Shown: positions 10,353 to 20,465, counted from the first letter of the stretch. The stretch is DNA of 64,000 bases from Nitrospirota bacterium (GCA_002737345.1 NSIK01000024.1:62001-126000); one strand, 5' to 3'. Numbers and translations are program-made. Notes: generated by a model not told the origin, from the sequence alone.

Positions 10353-11540
10353 ATGCCCATGGATGAGATTACCCAAAAAGTCAGCGAACGTTACGCCAAG
10401 GCCGCGTCGACGGGCGAACAGATGTGTTGCCCGACTAGTTACAACATGGCCAACCTTCAATCCTTCATCCCGGAAGAGGTCCTCAAGATTTCCTATGGCT
10501 GTGGAACGCCGGCCGGGCTGAAGACTGTCTCCCTGGGAGAAACCGTATTGGACATTGGATCCGGTGGCGGCATCGATTGTTTCGAAGCTGCCCGGCTCGT
10601 CGGCCAAACCGGCCATGTCATCGGGATCGACATGACCGACACGATGTTAGAAATCGCCAGGAGGAACGCACCGATCGTCGCAGCCAACCTTGGCTACCCG
10701 GCGTCCAATATCGAATTTCGCAAAGGGATGGCGGATGCGATGCCGGTGGACGAAGGCGCCGTCGATCTGATCATCTCCAATTGCGTGATCAACCTGGCGC
10801 CGGATAAACGGAAGGTCTTCCGGGAAATGTTTCGCGTCGCCAAGCCGGGCGGACGATTCACGATCTCCGATATCGTAGCGGACCAGACGGTGCCGCAATA
10901 TTTAATCCATGACACGGAGAAATGGGGCGACTGCCTCTCTGGGGCCCTGACGCTCACCGACTATATAGCGGGCCTGGCGGAAGCGGGATTTCTGGGCATT
11001 CACCTCATCAAGTCCTCGCCCTGGCAGGTAATCGACGGCATCCATTTCTTCTCCGTGACTCTGACTGGCTATAAACTTCCCGCCACAGCGTCGGTCTCCC
11101 CCGTTCGATATGCCACGCTCCGCGGGCCATTCAGCCGGGTGGTCGATGAACTGGGCACGATCTATTTCCGGGGCGTGCCCCAACCGATCACGCAGGACGT
11201 GGCCACGCTCTTGAGCCTGGCTCCATTGGCTGATCACTTTGTCCTGTCCCACGACGAGCTCTGGCTGGATCAAGCCGACGAACGATGGACCTCGGTCTAT
11301 CCGGCAAAGACCCCCTGTGTCTGGCAGGGACATTTCGCTCTGCTCGCAGGCCCCTTTGTCGAAGCGGCCGATGACGATCACCATAGCTTTCGCCGGGGCG
11401 AACCGATGGAGATTTGCAACCGAACGCGCACCGTCTTGGAAACAGCGGGCTATGAACCCCACTTCGCGATCATCAATCACGCAGGCTCGAACGTCAGCGA
11501 GAACGCTGTGCCCTGCGCACCCGATGGGAGCTGCTGCTGA
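10353..11540 (+). CDS. arsM: Arsenite S-adenosylmethionine methyltransferase (ArsM type) with an additional C-terminal domain
   Basis: VSERYAKAAS...CCPTSYN...VLDIGSGGGIDCFEAARLVGQTGHVIGIDMTDTMLEIAR...LIISNCVINLAPDKRKVFREMFRVAKPGGRFTISDIV; adjacent to arsS; ends CAPDGSCC. Confidence 0.8.
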   Translation: MPMDEITQKVSERYAKAASTGEQMCCPTSYNMANLQSFIPEEVLKISYGCGTPAGLKTVSLGETVLDIGSGGGIDCFEAARLVGQTGHVIGIDMTDTMLEIARRNAPIVAANLGYPASNIEFRKGMADAMPVDEGAVDLIISNCVINLAPDKRKVFREMFRVAKPGGRFTISDIVADQTVPQYLIHDTEKWGDCLSGALTLTDYIAGLAEAGFLGIHLIKSSPWQVIDGIHFFSVTLTGYKLPATASVSPVRYATLRGPFSRVVDELGTIYFRGVPQPITQDVATLLSLAPLADHFVLSHDELWLDQADERWTSVYPAKTPCVWQGHFALLAGPFVEAADDDHHSFRRGEPMEICNRTRTVLETAGYEPHFAIINHAGSNVSENAVPCAPDGSCC

Positions 11541-11543
11541 GGC

Positions 11544-12584
11544 ATGGCTCTGACACTGCTAGGGCAACAGAACCCCCTCGCCTCCCCCGCTGCGCAACTG
11601 AAAATTCTCAGGGGGACAACGAGCTGCTCCCCCTTCGAGACACAACTCGATCGCATCGGCCTGCTCCCCCTCCGTGCCACGGGGATCACGGTCTTTCAAA
11701 TCAATGTCGGCAAGCTCTGTAATCAAACCTGTCGGCACTGCCATGTCGATGCGGGACCCGACCGGACTGAGAGCATGACCCGCGACACGGCGGAACAATG
11801 CATCCAGGCTCTCGCGAAGACCGATATTCCAACGGTCGATATCACGGGCGGAGCCCCGGAGCTAAATCCCAACTTCCGCTGGCTGGTGGAGCAGGCCCAC
11901 GCCCTCGATCGTCAGGTGCTGGATCGCTGCAACCTTTCGGTCCTGCTGCTTCCGTCACAAGCGGATCTGGGCGAATTCCTAGCCAAACATCGCGTGGAAG
12001 TGGTCGCCTCACTCCCCTCCTATCAAGCGGCGCAAACCGACGCGCAGCGGGGCGAAGGGATCTTCGAAAAATCGATCGAGGCCCTACGGCTGCTCAATCG
12101 GCTTGGCTATGGCCAGCCTGACAGCGGGCTCGTGTTGAATCTCGTCTACAATCCGACCGGGGCCTTTCTTCCGCCGAAGCAGGAGGCCATCGAAGCACAG
12201 TTCCGGAAAGAACTTCTGGCCAAACAGGGAGTCTCGTTCAACCACCTCTATACGATCACCAACATGCCGATCAGCCGGTTTCTTGAATTTCTTCTGGAGA
12301 CCGGCAACTACGAGCAATATATGGAACGCTTAGCCAACGCCTTCAATCCCGCTGCCGCGGCCAGCGTGATGTGCCGTCACACGATCTCAGTAAGTTGGGA
12401 TGGCAAGCTTTACGACTGCGACTTCAACCAGATGCTGGATCTACCGGTAAAACAGCGCGCGCACGCCCATATCCGCGACTTCGACCCGATTCAACTCGCC
12501 CAGCGCCAGATCGTCACCAATAACCATTGCTACGGTTGTACTGCCGGAGCCGGCTCCTCGTGCGGCGGGGCTGTCACACCGTAA
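11544..12584 (+). CDS. arsS: Arsenosugar biosynthesis radical SAM protein ArsS
   Basis: VGKLCNQTCRHCHVDAGPDRTE (radical SAM CxxxCxxC), VDITGGAPELNPNFRWLV, Cys-rich C-terminus NNHCYGCTAGAGSSCGGA; follows arsM. Confidence 0.85.
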   Translation: MALTLLGQQNPLASPAAQLKILRGTTSCSPFETQLDRIGLLPLRATGITVFQINVGKLCNQTCRHCHVDAGPDRTESMTRDTAEQCIQALAKTDIPTVDITGGAPELNPNFRWLVEQAHALDRQVLDRCNLSVLLLPSQADLGEFLAKHRVEVVASLPSYQAAQTDAQRGEGIFEKSIEALRLLNRLGYGQPDSGLVLNLVYNPTGAFLPPKQEAIEAQFRKELLAKQGVSFNHLYTITNMPISRFLEFLLETGNYEQYMERLANAFNPAAAASVMCRHTISVSWDGKLYDCDFNQMLDLPVKQRAHAHIRDFDPIQLAQRQIVTNNHCYGCTAGAGSSCGGAVTP

Positions 12585-12592
12585 TCCCCCTA

Positions 12593-13006
12593 CTACGCTC
12601 GATCAGCTAAAAACTGCCGAATAGCCAGCGCGATCTCGTCGCGGACTCGGCGAAAAATGAGGTGACGGCCCTCCACATCTGCGACGGCTGCCGGATCGTC
12701 GAAACTCCAATGGATCACTGTCGTCTTGCCTGGCCAGCGGGGACAGGCTTCTTTGGCCCGGTCGCAAACCGTCACTACATAATCGATGGGCTGCGCGGCA
12801 TATTCCTCAACATGCTTGGATCGCTGCTGTGCAATATCGATTCCGACTTCAGCCATGGCCTCAACCGATCCTGGATTCAGGCCGACCGGCTTGGTTCCCG
12901 CACTGAAGACCTCGTAACGATCGCCCGCCAGATGCCGCAGCCAGCCTTCCGCCATTTGACTCCGCGCCGAATTGCCGGTGCAGAGGAATAGAACCGACTG
13001 GTTCAT
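12593..13006 (-). CDS. arsC: Arsenate reductase, low-molecular-weight phosphatase family (ArsC)
   Basis: SVLFLCTGNSARSQMAEGWLRHLAGDRYEVFSAGTKP...VVTVCDRAKEACPRWPG. Confidence 0.9.
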   Translation of the reverse strand: MNQSVLFLCTGNSARSQMAEGWLRHLAGDRYEVFSAGTKPVGLNPGSVEAMAEVGIDIAQQRSKHVEEYAAQPIDYVVTVCDRAKEACPRWPGKTTVIHWSFDDPAAVADVEGRHLIFRRVRDEIALAIRQFLADRA

Positions 13007-14082
13007 GCCGCCACCTCAGGCCTGAACCAATGTCTCGTCCTGTTGCAGATGCCACAAACCGACAACATCACCGGCACCTCCACCAGGACCCCCACCACCG
13101 TCACCAGGGCCGCTCCCGATTCCGGGCCGAACAATGCAATGGCGGTCGCCACCGCCAGTTCAAAAAAATTACTGGCCCCGATCAAGGCGCCAGGCGCCGC
13201 AATTTCATAGGGCACATGGAACCGGTACATGAGTCCATAGGCCAATGACGCATTCATATAGACCTGAAACAGGATGGGCACCGCGATCAACGCGACATGC
13301 ATGGTCTTGCCCATAATGTTCTGGGCCTGGAAAGCAAAGATGAACACCAAGGTGAGGAGCAGGGCCGAGATGGTGACTGGAGCGAAGCGCGGCAGTAACA
13401 CCTCTTCCAGCCACAACTGCCCCTGGTGCCGGACCAGCCAGGCCCTGAGTCCCCACCCGATGGCCAGAGGAATTACGATGAAGGCCAGGACCGAGTAGAA
13501 CAAAACATCATAGGGCACGGAGAGGGACGAGGCGCCGCTCACCAGCAGACCGACAATCGGCACAAACAACACAAGCATGACCAGATCGTTCACGGAGACC
13601 TGGACCAGCGTATAGGCGGGATCCCCGTCCGTCAGGTAACTCCAAACGAACACCATCGCCGTGCACGGGGCGGCGGCCAAGATGATCGCCCCGGCGATAT
13701 ATTGATCCGCCTCGGCTGGCGTGATCCAGGCAGCAAATACAATGCGGAAGAAGAGCCAGGCGAAGAACGCCATTGAAAAGGGTTTGACCACCCAATTGAC
13801 GAAGAGGGTGATGGCCAATCCCGTCGGGCGAGTCCCGACATGGCGGATCGAGGCGAAATCGACCTTCATCATCATCGGCACAATCATCAGCCAGATGAGT
13901 AGCGCGATCGGCAAGTTGATATGGCTGCCCTGGCCAAACTCCATCTCGCGCAGGGTCTGGACAAGACCGGGGGCCGCCTGCCCAAGCAGCACGCCAGCGA
14001 CCATGCAGAGCGACACCCAGAGGGTCAGGTACCGTTCAAATGGATTCAGTTGCTTCTCGACTCCCGGCGGCATGACTGCCAT
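13003..14082 (-). CDS. acr3: ACR3-family arsenite efflux permease
   Basis: 10-TM-like ORF; LPIALLIWLMIVPMMMKVDFASIRHVG...FVWSYLTDGDPAYTLVQVSVNDLVML; ATGA-type overlap with arsC. Confidence 0.9.
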   Translation of the reverse strand: MAVMPPGVEKQLNPFERYLTLWVSLCMVAGVLLGQAAPGLVQTLREMEFGQGSHINLPIALLIWLMIVPMMMKVDFASIRHVGTRPTGLAITLFVNWVVKPFSMAFFAWLFFRIVFAAWITPAEADQYIAGAIILAAAPCTAMVFVWSYLTDGDPAYTLVQVSVNDLVMLVLFVPIVGLLVSGASSLSVPYDVLFYSVLAFIVIPLAIGWGLRAWLVRHQGQLWLEEVLLPRFAPVTISALLLTLVFIFAFQAQNIMGKTMHVALIAVPILFQVYMNASLAYGLMYRFHVPYEIAAPGALIGASNFFELAVATAIALFGPESGAALVTVVGVLVEVPVMLSVCGICNRTRHWFRPEVAA

Positions 14083-14134
14083 GATCCCTCCAAGTGACCC
14101 ATTAAGAATTATTGATTGATTGAACCAAGAAACG

Positions 14135-14455
14135 TCAGCAGCGAGAATCGGAACGGCCCTTCTTCCTCATGACCCTGAGCGAGGCTACCAGCGCCTCAAG
14201 CTCCTCAACCACATCGGCATTGATGGCATAATAGATCCAACGGCCTTCAGGACGATCCTGAATCAACCCGGCATCCTTCAAGACCTTGAGATGAAACGAC
14301 AGGCGCGATTGCGCGGCCTGCATGGCATCGGTCAGCTCACAAACGCAGCGTTCGCCATCCTTGAGCTGGTCGAGAATATCCAGCCTGGTCTCATCCGCCA
14401 GGGCATGGCAGAGCTCGGCGGTTTTGGCCCGGTTCTTCCCCGACAACGTAGGCAT
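14135..14455 (-). CDS. arsR: ArsR-family winged-helix repressor
   Basis: AELCHALADETRLDILDQLKDGERCVCELTDAMQAAQSRLSFHLKVLKDAGLIQDRPEGRWIYYAI. Confidence 0.9.
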   Translation of the reverse strand: MPTLSGKNRAKTAELCHALADETRLDILDQLKDGERCVCELTDAMQAAQSRLSFHLKVLKDAGLIQDRPEGRWIYYAINADVVEELEALVASLRVMRKKGRSDSRC

Positions 14456-14465
14456 GTCTCCTTAT

Positions 14466-14487
14466 ACATCAAGAATTCATGATATGT
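14466..14487. promoter_or_regulatory. Candidate ArsR operator upstream of arsR
   Basis: Dyad ATCA-N8-TGAT: atcatgaattcttgat on the minus strand, 11 bp upstream of the arsR start. Confidence 0.55.
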
Positions 14488-14583
14488 CAACCGGCGAGGA
14501 TCCTAATTGCGTCCCTTCTGGCAGTCTGCTAGTCTGGACTGGCGAAAACAGCTTCACCCTTTATTCTCGGATGGCTACATCAC

Positions 14584-15615
14584 ATGGTATATGACCCCAA
14601 AGATCCCTGGAGCAAGAAGAGCGACCCGCTTGAGGATGTTCTCCGGCAGGCCCAGTCGCAGTTCAAGAACCTGATGCCCTCAAGCGGCATCAGAAACCTC
14701 GCCATGACCGCGTTGCTGATTTTCCTCGCCTGGCAGAGCGCGTTCATTGTGAGCCCGGACGAAGAAGGTGTCGTCAAACGATTCGGCACCCCGGTCCGCA
14801 CCGTGGGACCTGGCCCCCATGTGAAAATTCCTCTCATCGAATCAGTCCTGCAGCCGAAGGTCGAAAAACTGCATCGGATCGAGATCGGCTTCCGGACCGA
14901 TCGGCATGGCCGCCAGCAAATGTTGGCGCAGGAAGCCCTGATGCTCACCGGCGACATGAACATCCTGGCCATCGAATTCATCGTGCAATATAAGATCAAA
15001 GGCTCGGCGAACTATCTCTTCAGCGTCGCGGAAATCCATGAGACGATCGGCAAAGCAGCCGAAGCCTCCATGCGCGAAGTGGTCGGCAAGAGCAAAATCG
15101 ACGAGGCACTGACCACTGGCAAAGCCCAGATCCAACAGGACACCATGGTTCTTTTACAGTCCATTCTCGACCAGTATCAGGGCGGCGTCCAAATCGCGGC
15201 TATTCAGTTGCAAGACGTCGATCCTCCGGAAGCGGTGGCGGCGGCCTTCAAAGATGTGACCAATGCCAAGGAAGATCGGGAGAAACTGATCAACCAGTCG
15301 CAGAGCTATCGCAACGACATCCTCCCAAAAGCCAAAGGCGAAGCCGCGCAGGTGGTGAACCAGGCCAAGGGCTATGCCCAGGCCAGGCTGAACCGCGCCC
15401 AGGGTGAAGCCAACCGTTTCGTGGCGACCCTGAAAGAATACAACCAGGCCAAAGACATCATCAGCAAGCGGCTCTATATCGAAACGATGGAAGAGATTCT
15501 GCCGAACATGGAAAAAGTCATCATTGACGGCAAAGCGGGCGAGCGCGTACTGCCCTACCTGCCGCTTGAGCGGCTCAGAGCCAAAACCAGCGCCGCTGAG
15601 GAGACCAAGCCATGA
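14584..15615 (+). CDS. hflK: FtsH protease modulator HflK
   Basis: SPFH/band-7 protein; SPDEEGVVKRFGTPVRTVGPGPHVKIPLIESV; followed by hflC with ATGA overlap. Confidence 0.9.
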   Translation: MVYDPKDPWSKKSDPLEDVLRQAQSQFKNLMPSSGIRNLAMTALLIFLAWQSAFIVSPDEEGVVKRFGTPVRTVGPGPHVKIPLIESVLQPKVEKLHRIEIGFRTDRHGRQQMLAQEALMLTGDMNILAIEFIVQYKIKGSANYLFSVAEIHETIGKAAEASMREVVGKSKIDEALTTGKAQIQQDTMVLLQSILDQYQGGVQIAAIQLQDVDPPEAVAAAFKDVTNAKEDREKLINQSQSYRNDILPKAKGEAAQVVNQAKGYAQARLNRAQGEANRFVATLKEYNQAKDIISKRLYIETMEEILPNMEKVIIDGKAGERVLPYLPLERLRAKTSAAEETKP

Positions 15616-16472
15616 CCAAACAGGGATTCCTCATCACCATCCTCGCGGTCGTTCTAGGGCTGTTTCTCCTCGGAGCCTCGCCGCTCTTCATCGTGGACAT
15701 CACCCAGAATGCGATCGTGGTCCAACTCGGCAAGCCGGTTCGCAACCTTACGGAGCCGGGGCTCTATCTGAAAGTACCGTTCATCCAGGAAGTCACCTAC
15801 TTCGACAAGCGCCTGCTCGACTATGACTCGGACCCCCAGGATGTCATCACGCAGGATAAGAAGACGCTTCTTTTAGACAACTATGCCAAATGGCGGATTG
15901 TCGACCCGCTAAAGGTTTACCAGAACTTTCAAAGCCAGCGTGGGGCCCTGCAACGGCTGCACGACATTATCTATTCCGAGCTCCGGGTCGAACTCGGGCG
16001 CCATGACCTGCTGGAAATCGTCGCGACAGGCCGCGCCCAGCTCATGACCATCGTGACCCAACGATCGAACGAAAAGGCCTCCGCCTACGGGATCGAGATT
16101 CAGGACGTGAGGATCAAACGCGCCGACTTGCCTGAACAAAACGAGAAGGCCGTGTTTGCCAGAATGCAAGCCGAGCGGGAACGACAGGCGAAGCAATACC
16201 GGGCGGAAGGGGCTGAGGAAGCGCAGAAAATCCGTTCAGAGGCGGAAAAAGACCGCGAGATCATTCTGGCAATGGCCTACAAGGAATCCGAAGAACTGCG
16301 GGGCGCGGGCGATGCGAAGGCCTTTAAGGTCTATGCGGAGGCCTACCGGCAGGACCCGCACTTCTTTGAGTTTACCCGCTCGCTGGAAGCTTACAAGAAG
16401 GCCTTCAAAGACAAGTCCACCATGGTGGTCAGTCCTGATTCAGAGTTCTTCCACTTCCTGAAGCATCGCTAG
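15612..16472 (+). CDS. hflC: FtsH protease modulator HflC
   Basis: VDITQNAIVVQLGKPVRNLTEPGLYLKVPFIQEVTYFDKRLLDYDSDPQDVITQDKKTLLLDNYAKWRI. Confidence 0.9.
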   Translation: MTKQGFLITILAVVLGLFLLGASPLFIVDITQNAIVVQLGKPVRNLTEPGLYLKVPFIQEVTYFDKRLLDYDSDPQDVITQDKKTLLLDNYAKWRIVDPLKVYQNFQSQRGALQRLHDIIYSELRVELGRHDLLEIVATGRAQLMTIVTQRSNEKASAYGIEIQDVRIKRADLPEQNEKAVFARMQAERERQAKQYRAEGAEEAQKIRSEAEKDREIILAMAYKESEELRGAGDAKAFKVYAEAYRQDPHFFEFTRSLEAYKKAFKDKSTMVVSPDSEFFHFLKHR

Positions 16473-16475
16473 CGA

Positions 16476-18158
16476 TTACGACAGACCCACCACCTCACCA
16501 GTGGCTGGGTCAATGTCGATGCGTTCCCCTGCCGGCTTCTTGGGCAGTCCCGGCATCAGTTGAATGCCGGAACAGACTGCCGTGAGGAAGCCGGCCCCTG
16601 CCAACATTCTCACTTCCTTAATCGGCAGCGTAAACCCGGTTGGCCGCCCCTTCAACGCCGGATCGTGCGACAAGGATAACGGCGTCTTGGCCATGCAAAT
16701 GGGCAACTCATCCAGCCCCAGCTGCTCGGCCGACTGAATATCCCGTTCTGCTACTGCGTCGAACGACACGCCAGAAGCCCCATAGATCTCTGTGGCAATG
16801 GCCTGGATCTTCTTCTTAATCGGCCAGGCCACCTCATACAAATACCGGAACGAAGAAGATGTTTCCGTGGCTCTGGCCACAGCCTGCGCGAGGGCTTCAG
16901 CTCCCTTGCCACCGTCGGCCCAATGGGTCGAGACCGCGGCATCCACTGCGCCAGCCTCACGTGACCTCTCACGGACCCATTCCAGCTCAGCCACCGGATC
17001 ATCCCGAAACGCATTGACCGCCACAACTGCCGGCACCCCATGGGCCTTCACGTTCGCAATGTGCTGTTCCAGGTTCGCAAAGCCTTTGGCCAAGGCCTCC
17101 CGATTCGGCCCGGTCAGCCCTGCCGGAAGCGGGGTCCCAACCTTGACCATTCCTCCGCCACCATGAAGCTTGAGGGCTCGAAGGGTCACCACCACCACGG
17201 CCACCGCTGGCTTGAACCCTGAGAGGCGGCACTTAATGTTGAAAAACTTCTCCGCCCCGAGATCGCTCCCGAATCCGGCTTCCGTCACGACATAGTCGGC
17301 ACAACGTAGGGCAATGGCATCGGAAATAATCGAACAGTTCCCATGGGCAATATTGCCGAACGGGCCCGTATGGACAAAGGCCGGAGTCCCCTCCAGTGTC
17401 TGGACTAAATTCGGCAGCAGCGCGTCTCTAAGCAGAACAGCCATAGACCCGGCACAGCCCAGCTCTTCCGCCCGCACGGCCTTCCCACTCGTCGTGAACC
17501 CGACGATGATCTGCCCGAGCCGGCAGCGCAAGTCTGCCTGGCTCGAAGCCAAAGCCAGCATCGCCATGACTTCGGAGGCTTCCGTAATCACAAACTGGCC
17601 TCGGCGACCATCTGTCCCCTCTCCCAGCAAGACCTGCCGGAGCGACCGGTCGCTGATCCCCAAGGTCCTGGGCCAGGTGATCCGATTCAGATCTATTCGC
17701 AGTGCATTTCCGTGAAAAATGTGATTGTCGACGAAGGCCGAAAGAAGATTATGGCTAGCAGACACCGCATGGGCATCGCCGGTCAAATGGAGATTGATCT
17801 CTTCCATGGGAAGGACTTGCGCCCGCCCTCCCCCGGTTCCTCCCCCTTTGATCCCAAACACCGGTCCCAACGAGGGCTGCCTGAGCGTGACGGCCGTTCG
17901 ATGACCGAGGCGGGATAGGCCCATGGCCAGCCCAATGGACGTGGTTGTTTTACCTTCTCCAAGGGGAGTTGGATTGATGGCCGTCACGAGTACATAGCGG
18001 CCAAGGCGAGCCGATTTGAGCCGCTCAAGCACATCCAGCGAGACTTTCGCCTTCAGCCTTCCATAGGGCAGCAGCTCGCTGGCCAGGATCCCAAGCTGAT
18101 CGGCAACAGCCTGAATGGGCTGCGCCTTCACCGATCGGTTGATCTCAATATCTGTCAT
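16476..18158 (-). CDS. fhs: Formate--tetrahydrofolate ligase
   Basis: VLVTAINPTPLGEGKTTTSIGLAMGLSRLG...RQPSLGPVFGIKGGGTGGGRAQVLPMEEINLHLTGDAHAV. Confidence 0.95.
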   Translation of the reverse strand: MTDIEINRSVKAQPIQAVADQLGILASELLPYGRLKAKVSLDVLERLKSARLGRYVLVTAINPTPLGEGKTTTSIGLAMGLSRLGHRTAVTLRQPSLGPVFGIKGGGTGGGRAQVLPMEEINLHLTGDAHAVSASHNLLSAFVDNHIFHGNALRIDLNRITWPRTLGISDRSLRQVLLGEGTDGRRGQFVITEASEVMAMLALASSQADLRCRLGQIIVGFTTSGKAVRAEELGCAGSMAVLLRDALLPNLVQTLEGTPAFVHTGPFGNIAHGNCSIISDAIALRCADYVVTEAGFGSDLGAEKFFNIKCRLSGFKPAVAVVVVTLRALKLHGGGGMVKVGTPLPAGLTGPNREALAKGFANLEQHIANVKAHGVPAVVAVNAFRDDPVAELEWVRERSREAGAVDAAVSTHWADGGKGAEALAQAVARATETSSSFRYLYEVAWPIKKKIQAIATEIYGASGVSFDAVAERDIQSAEQLGLDELPICMAKTPLSLSHDPALKGRPTGFTLPIKEVRMLAGAGFLTAVCSGIQLMPGLPKKPAGERIDIDPATGEVVGLS

Positions 18159-18263
18159 AGATTACGTCCGAAAAGAATCCCCATGCCGTCGTGGCGCGGC
18201 AGTATAGCATGAGGACCGAGGGGGATCAGGATGGGAGGGAGAAGGAAACGGAAGGCCGAACGA

Positions 18264-19292
18264 CTACTCGAGGATGTACTTAACCGGGTCCAGCGTCTGC
18301 CCATAGATCTTGATCATATAGTGCAAATGGGGCCCTGTGGCGAGACCGCTGCTGCCGACGAGACCCACGACTTCCCCGCGCTTCACGCGCTGCCCCTCTT
18401 TAACTAACGACTTGGCCAAATGGCCGTAGAGGGTTTCGATACCGAATCCATGGTCCAGCTGCACCATATTGCCCAGCTTCGGGTCGAACGCGACCATAGT
18501 CACACGCCCTTGGGCCGGAGCCTGAACCGGCGCATTGGCGGCAGCTCCGATATCTAGGCCGTCATGCCAGGCTAGCTTTTCCGTAAATGGGGAGACTCGA
18601 GGACCAAAACCCGAAGTCACCCAGCCCTTCACGGGCCAAATGGAGGGCGTGGCAGCCCAGCGAGAAGATTTCTGTTCGGCAGCGAGGGACAGTTCTTGAA
18701 GCAACTGCTCCTGCACCGTCGCTTCTTTTGACAGCCACTCGATGCCCGTCTTGATCGAGGCGATCAGCTCCTGCTCAGTAGTAAGAACCTTCGAACCGGC
18801 CGCAAGACTATCAGAAGCATAGGCCGCTTCATGAGGGCCAGGAATCAGGGTACTCACATCATTTTTCTGAATCTTTTCAATGGCAGGCGTGACCTTGCCC
18901 TCTGGAAGAGGAGCGTCCTCACCGCCTCGCCCGTTTGCAATATCACCTGCCTTGGGGGCTTCAATGCCCAGCATGACTCGGAGTCGTTGATTGACCTCCT
19001 TCATACTCGTCAAACGCTTTTTCAGATCGTCAACGGCCGTCGAAAAAGCTGCCGTCTGCTCCCGCGAGCTCATCGCCTCGGCGCGAAACCCGGCAAGCTC
19101 CCAGACTTCATTGGTTCTGATCAGATAATGCGAGATGACCAGCGCATCCGCCAGCACAAGAATAGCCAATCCAATCAATGTATTACGAACAGCCTTACGG
19201 GAAAAGCTGAACCGCAACGGCTTCGCCGTTGAGCCCCGAAAGATCACGACGGTATAGGCGTCATGATCTTCTGTACCGTTTCCTTGTCCCAT
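18264..19292 (-). CDS. M23-family metallopeptidase (murein endopeptidase-like)
   Basis: Single TM N-terminus, coiled coil, then WHDGLDIGAAANAPVQAPAQGRVTMVAFDPKLGNMVQLDHGFGIETLYGHL...GPHLHYMIKIYGQTLDPVKYI. Confidence 0.85.
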   Translation of the reverse strand: MGQGNGTEDHDAYTVVIFRGSTAKPLRFSFSRKAVRNTLIGLAILVLADALVISHYLIRTNEVWELAGFRAEAMSSREQTAAFSTAVDDLKKRLTSMKEVNQRLRVMLGIEAPKAGDIANGRGGEDAPLPEGKVTPAIEKIQKNDVSTLIPGPHEAAYASDSLAAGSKVLTTEQELIASIKTGIEWLSKEATVQEQLLQELSLAAEQKSSRWAATPSIWPVKGWVTSGFGPRVSPFTEKLAWHDGLDIGAAANAPVQAPAQGRVTMVAFDPKLGNMVQLDHGFGIETLYGHLAKSLVKEGQRVKRGEVVGLVGSSGLATGPHLHYMIKIYGQTLDPVKYILE

Positions 19293-19421
19293 AATTTCTA
19301 GCCCCCTAATCAGAGCGGGGTGTTCCTTTACTTCCTTGAGAGTACTGAGCAAGTGTACCTATTCTAAGGCAGTTCGGTCAACCTTTACTCTCCTTAAAAC
19401 AGAAATATGCAAACACTACAA

Positions 19422-19769
19422 TTAGTTGCGGGTCTCACTGGCAACCCATTCTAGATATCGATCAAGCCCTGCACTAACGGACAGTGCAATAATCTCGGGA
19501 GTCTCATAGGAATGCAGGCCCTTGATCGCCTGCTCAAGGGCCGGGTACCGGGCCTTCGTCGACTTCAAGATAATGAGAACTTCCCGACCCTTCACAATCT
19601 TCCCCTTCCAGCGGTAGATCGATTGAACTGCTGGCACAATATTCGCGCAAGCTACCAGGTTGGCCGTCACCATCGCGCTAGCAATCTTCACTGCCTCTTT
19701 TTGGTTTTTCGCTGTAACCAGGATCACCAACACTTGCCCGGCAGCTGTTTTCATACGTGGTGTAGCCAT
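19422..19769 (-). CDS. cutA: Divalent-cation tolerance protein CutA
   Basis: ANLVACANIVPAVQSIYRWKGKIVKGREVLIILKSTKARYPALEQAIKGLHSYETPEIIALSVSAGLDRYLEWV. Confidence 0.9.
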   Translation of the reverse strand: MATPRMKTAAGQVLVILVTAKNQKEAVKIASAMVTANLVACANIVPAVQSIYRWKGKIVKGREVLIILKSTKARYPALEQAIKGLHSYETPEIIALSVSAGLDRYLEWVASETRN

Positions 19770-20024
19770 ACTGAGAACCTTTCCGCGTCGCACTGGCTGC
19801 CGTCCGTGACCTGGCACTAGAGAAATTTCCGGACTAGACCATGTGCGCGACATGAAACGCTCATATATATCAATTCGTTGCGTCTATACGCGCCATGGAT
19901 CGCTACTCTGACATATGCAATAACAGATCGAAACAGCGACTCACCGATACAGGCATGACACAAAATGCACAGTTTTGATCTCGATATTCTGTCTGATTAA
20001 TGAGCCAAGGCAGCGATCAGTTCA

Positions 20025-20054
20025 TTGACAGCCTTTTCTCCCCTCGCATATGAT
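20025..20054 (+). promoter_or_regulatory. Sigma70-like promoter for the rhodanese gene
   Basis: TTGACA (20025-20030), 18-bp spacer, TATGAT (20049-20054), followed by aaggag RBS and ATG 20079. Confidence 0.6.
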
Positions 20055-20078
20055 ACCGGTAGATAAGGAGACTACTCA

Positions 20079-20399
20079 ATGGGTTTTGCCATTTCCCCGA
20101 AAGAGCTGAAAGCGCAACTCGACAAGGGCGACAAGCTGGTCCTAGTGGATGTGCGCGAGGATTGGGAATATTCGCTCGCCAAGATAGATGGTTCGGTCCT
20201 GATTCCCCTTGGAACCCTTCCGCAATCGCTGGCCAAGCTGACCAAGGATTCGGAAATTATTGCCATCTGCCACCACGGCATGAGAAGCGCCGACGCGACG
20301 AACTTCCTGCTTCAACAGGGGTTCCCGAATGTGAAGAATTTGGTAGGTGGAATCGACGCCTGGTCGACTCAGGTCGATGGAACCGTCCCTCGCTACTAG
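20079..20399 (+). CDS. Rhodanese-like domain protein
   Basis: LVLVDVREDWEYSLAKIDGSVLIPLGTLP...IIAICHHGMRSADATNFLLQQGFPNVKNLVGGIDAWS. Confidence 0.9.
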   Translation: MGFAISPKELKAQLDKGDKLVLVDVREDWEYSLAKIDGSVLIPLGTLPQSLAKLTKDSEIIAICHHGMRSADATNFLLQQGFPNVKNLVGGIDAWSTQVDGTVPRY

Positions 20400-20465
20400 A
20401 CCTGCTCCGTCTGGATGGGCGGTCCATGCGCTCCGCCCCCTCTCGCCCACGCGATCCAGCGGCGT

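Noticed and set aside
17868-17893. ggtcccaacgagggctgcctgagcg resembling the repeat core
   Set aside because: It encodes the conserved RQPSLGP motif of fhs and has no pairing arms.
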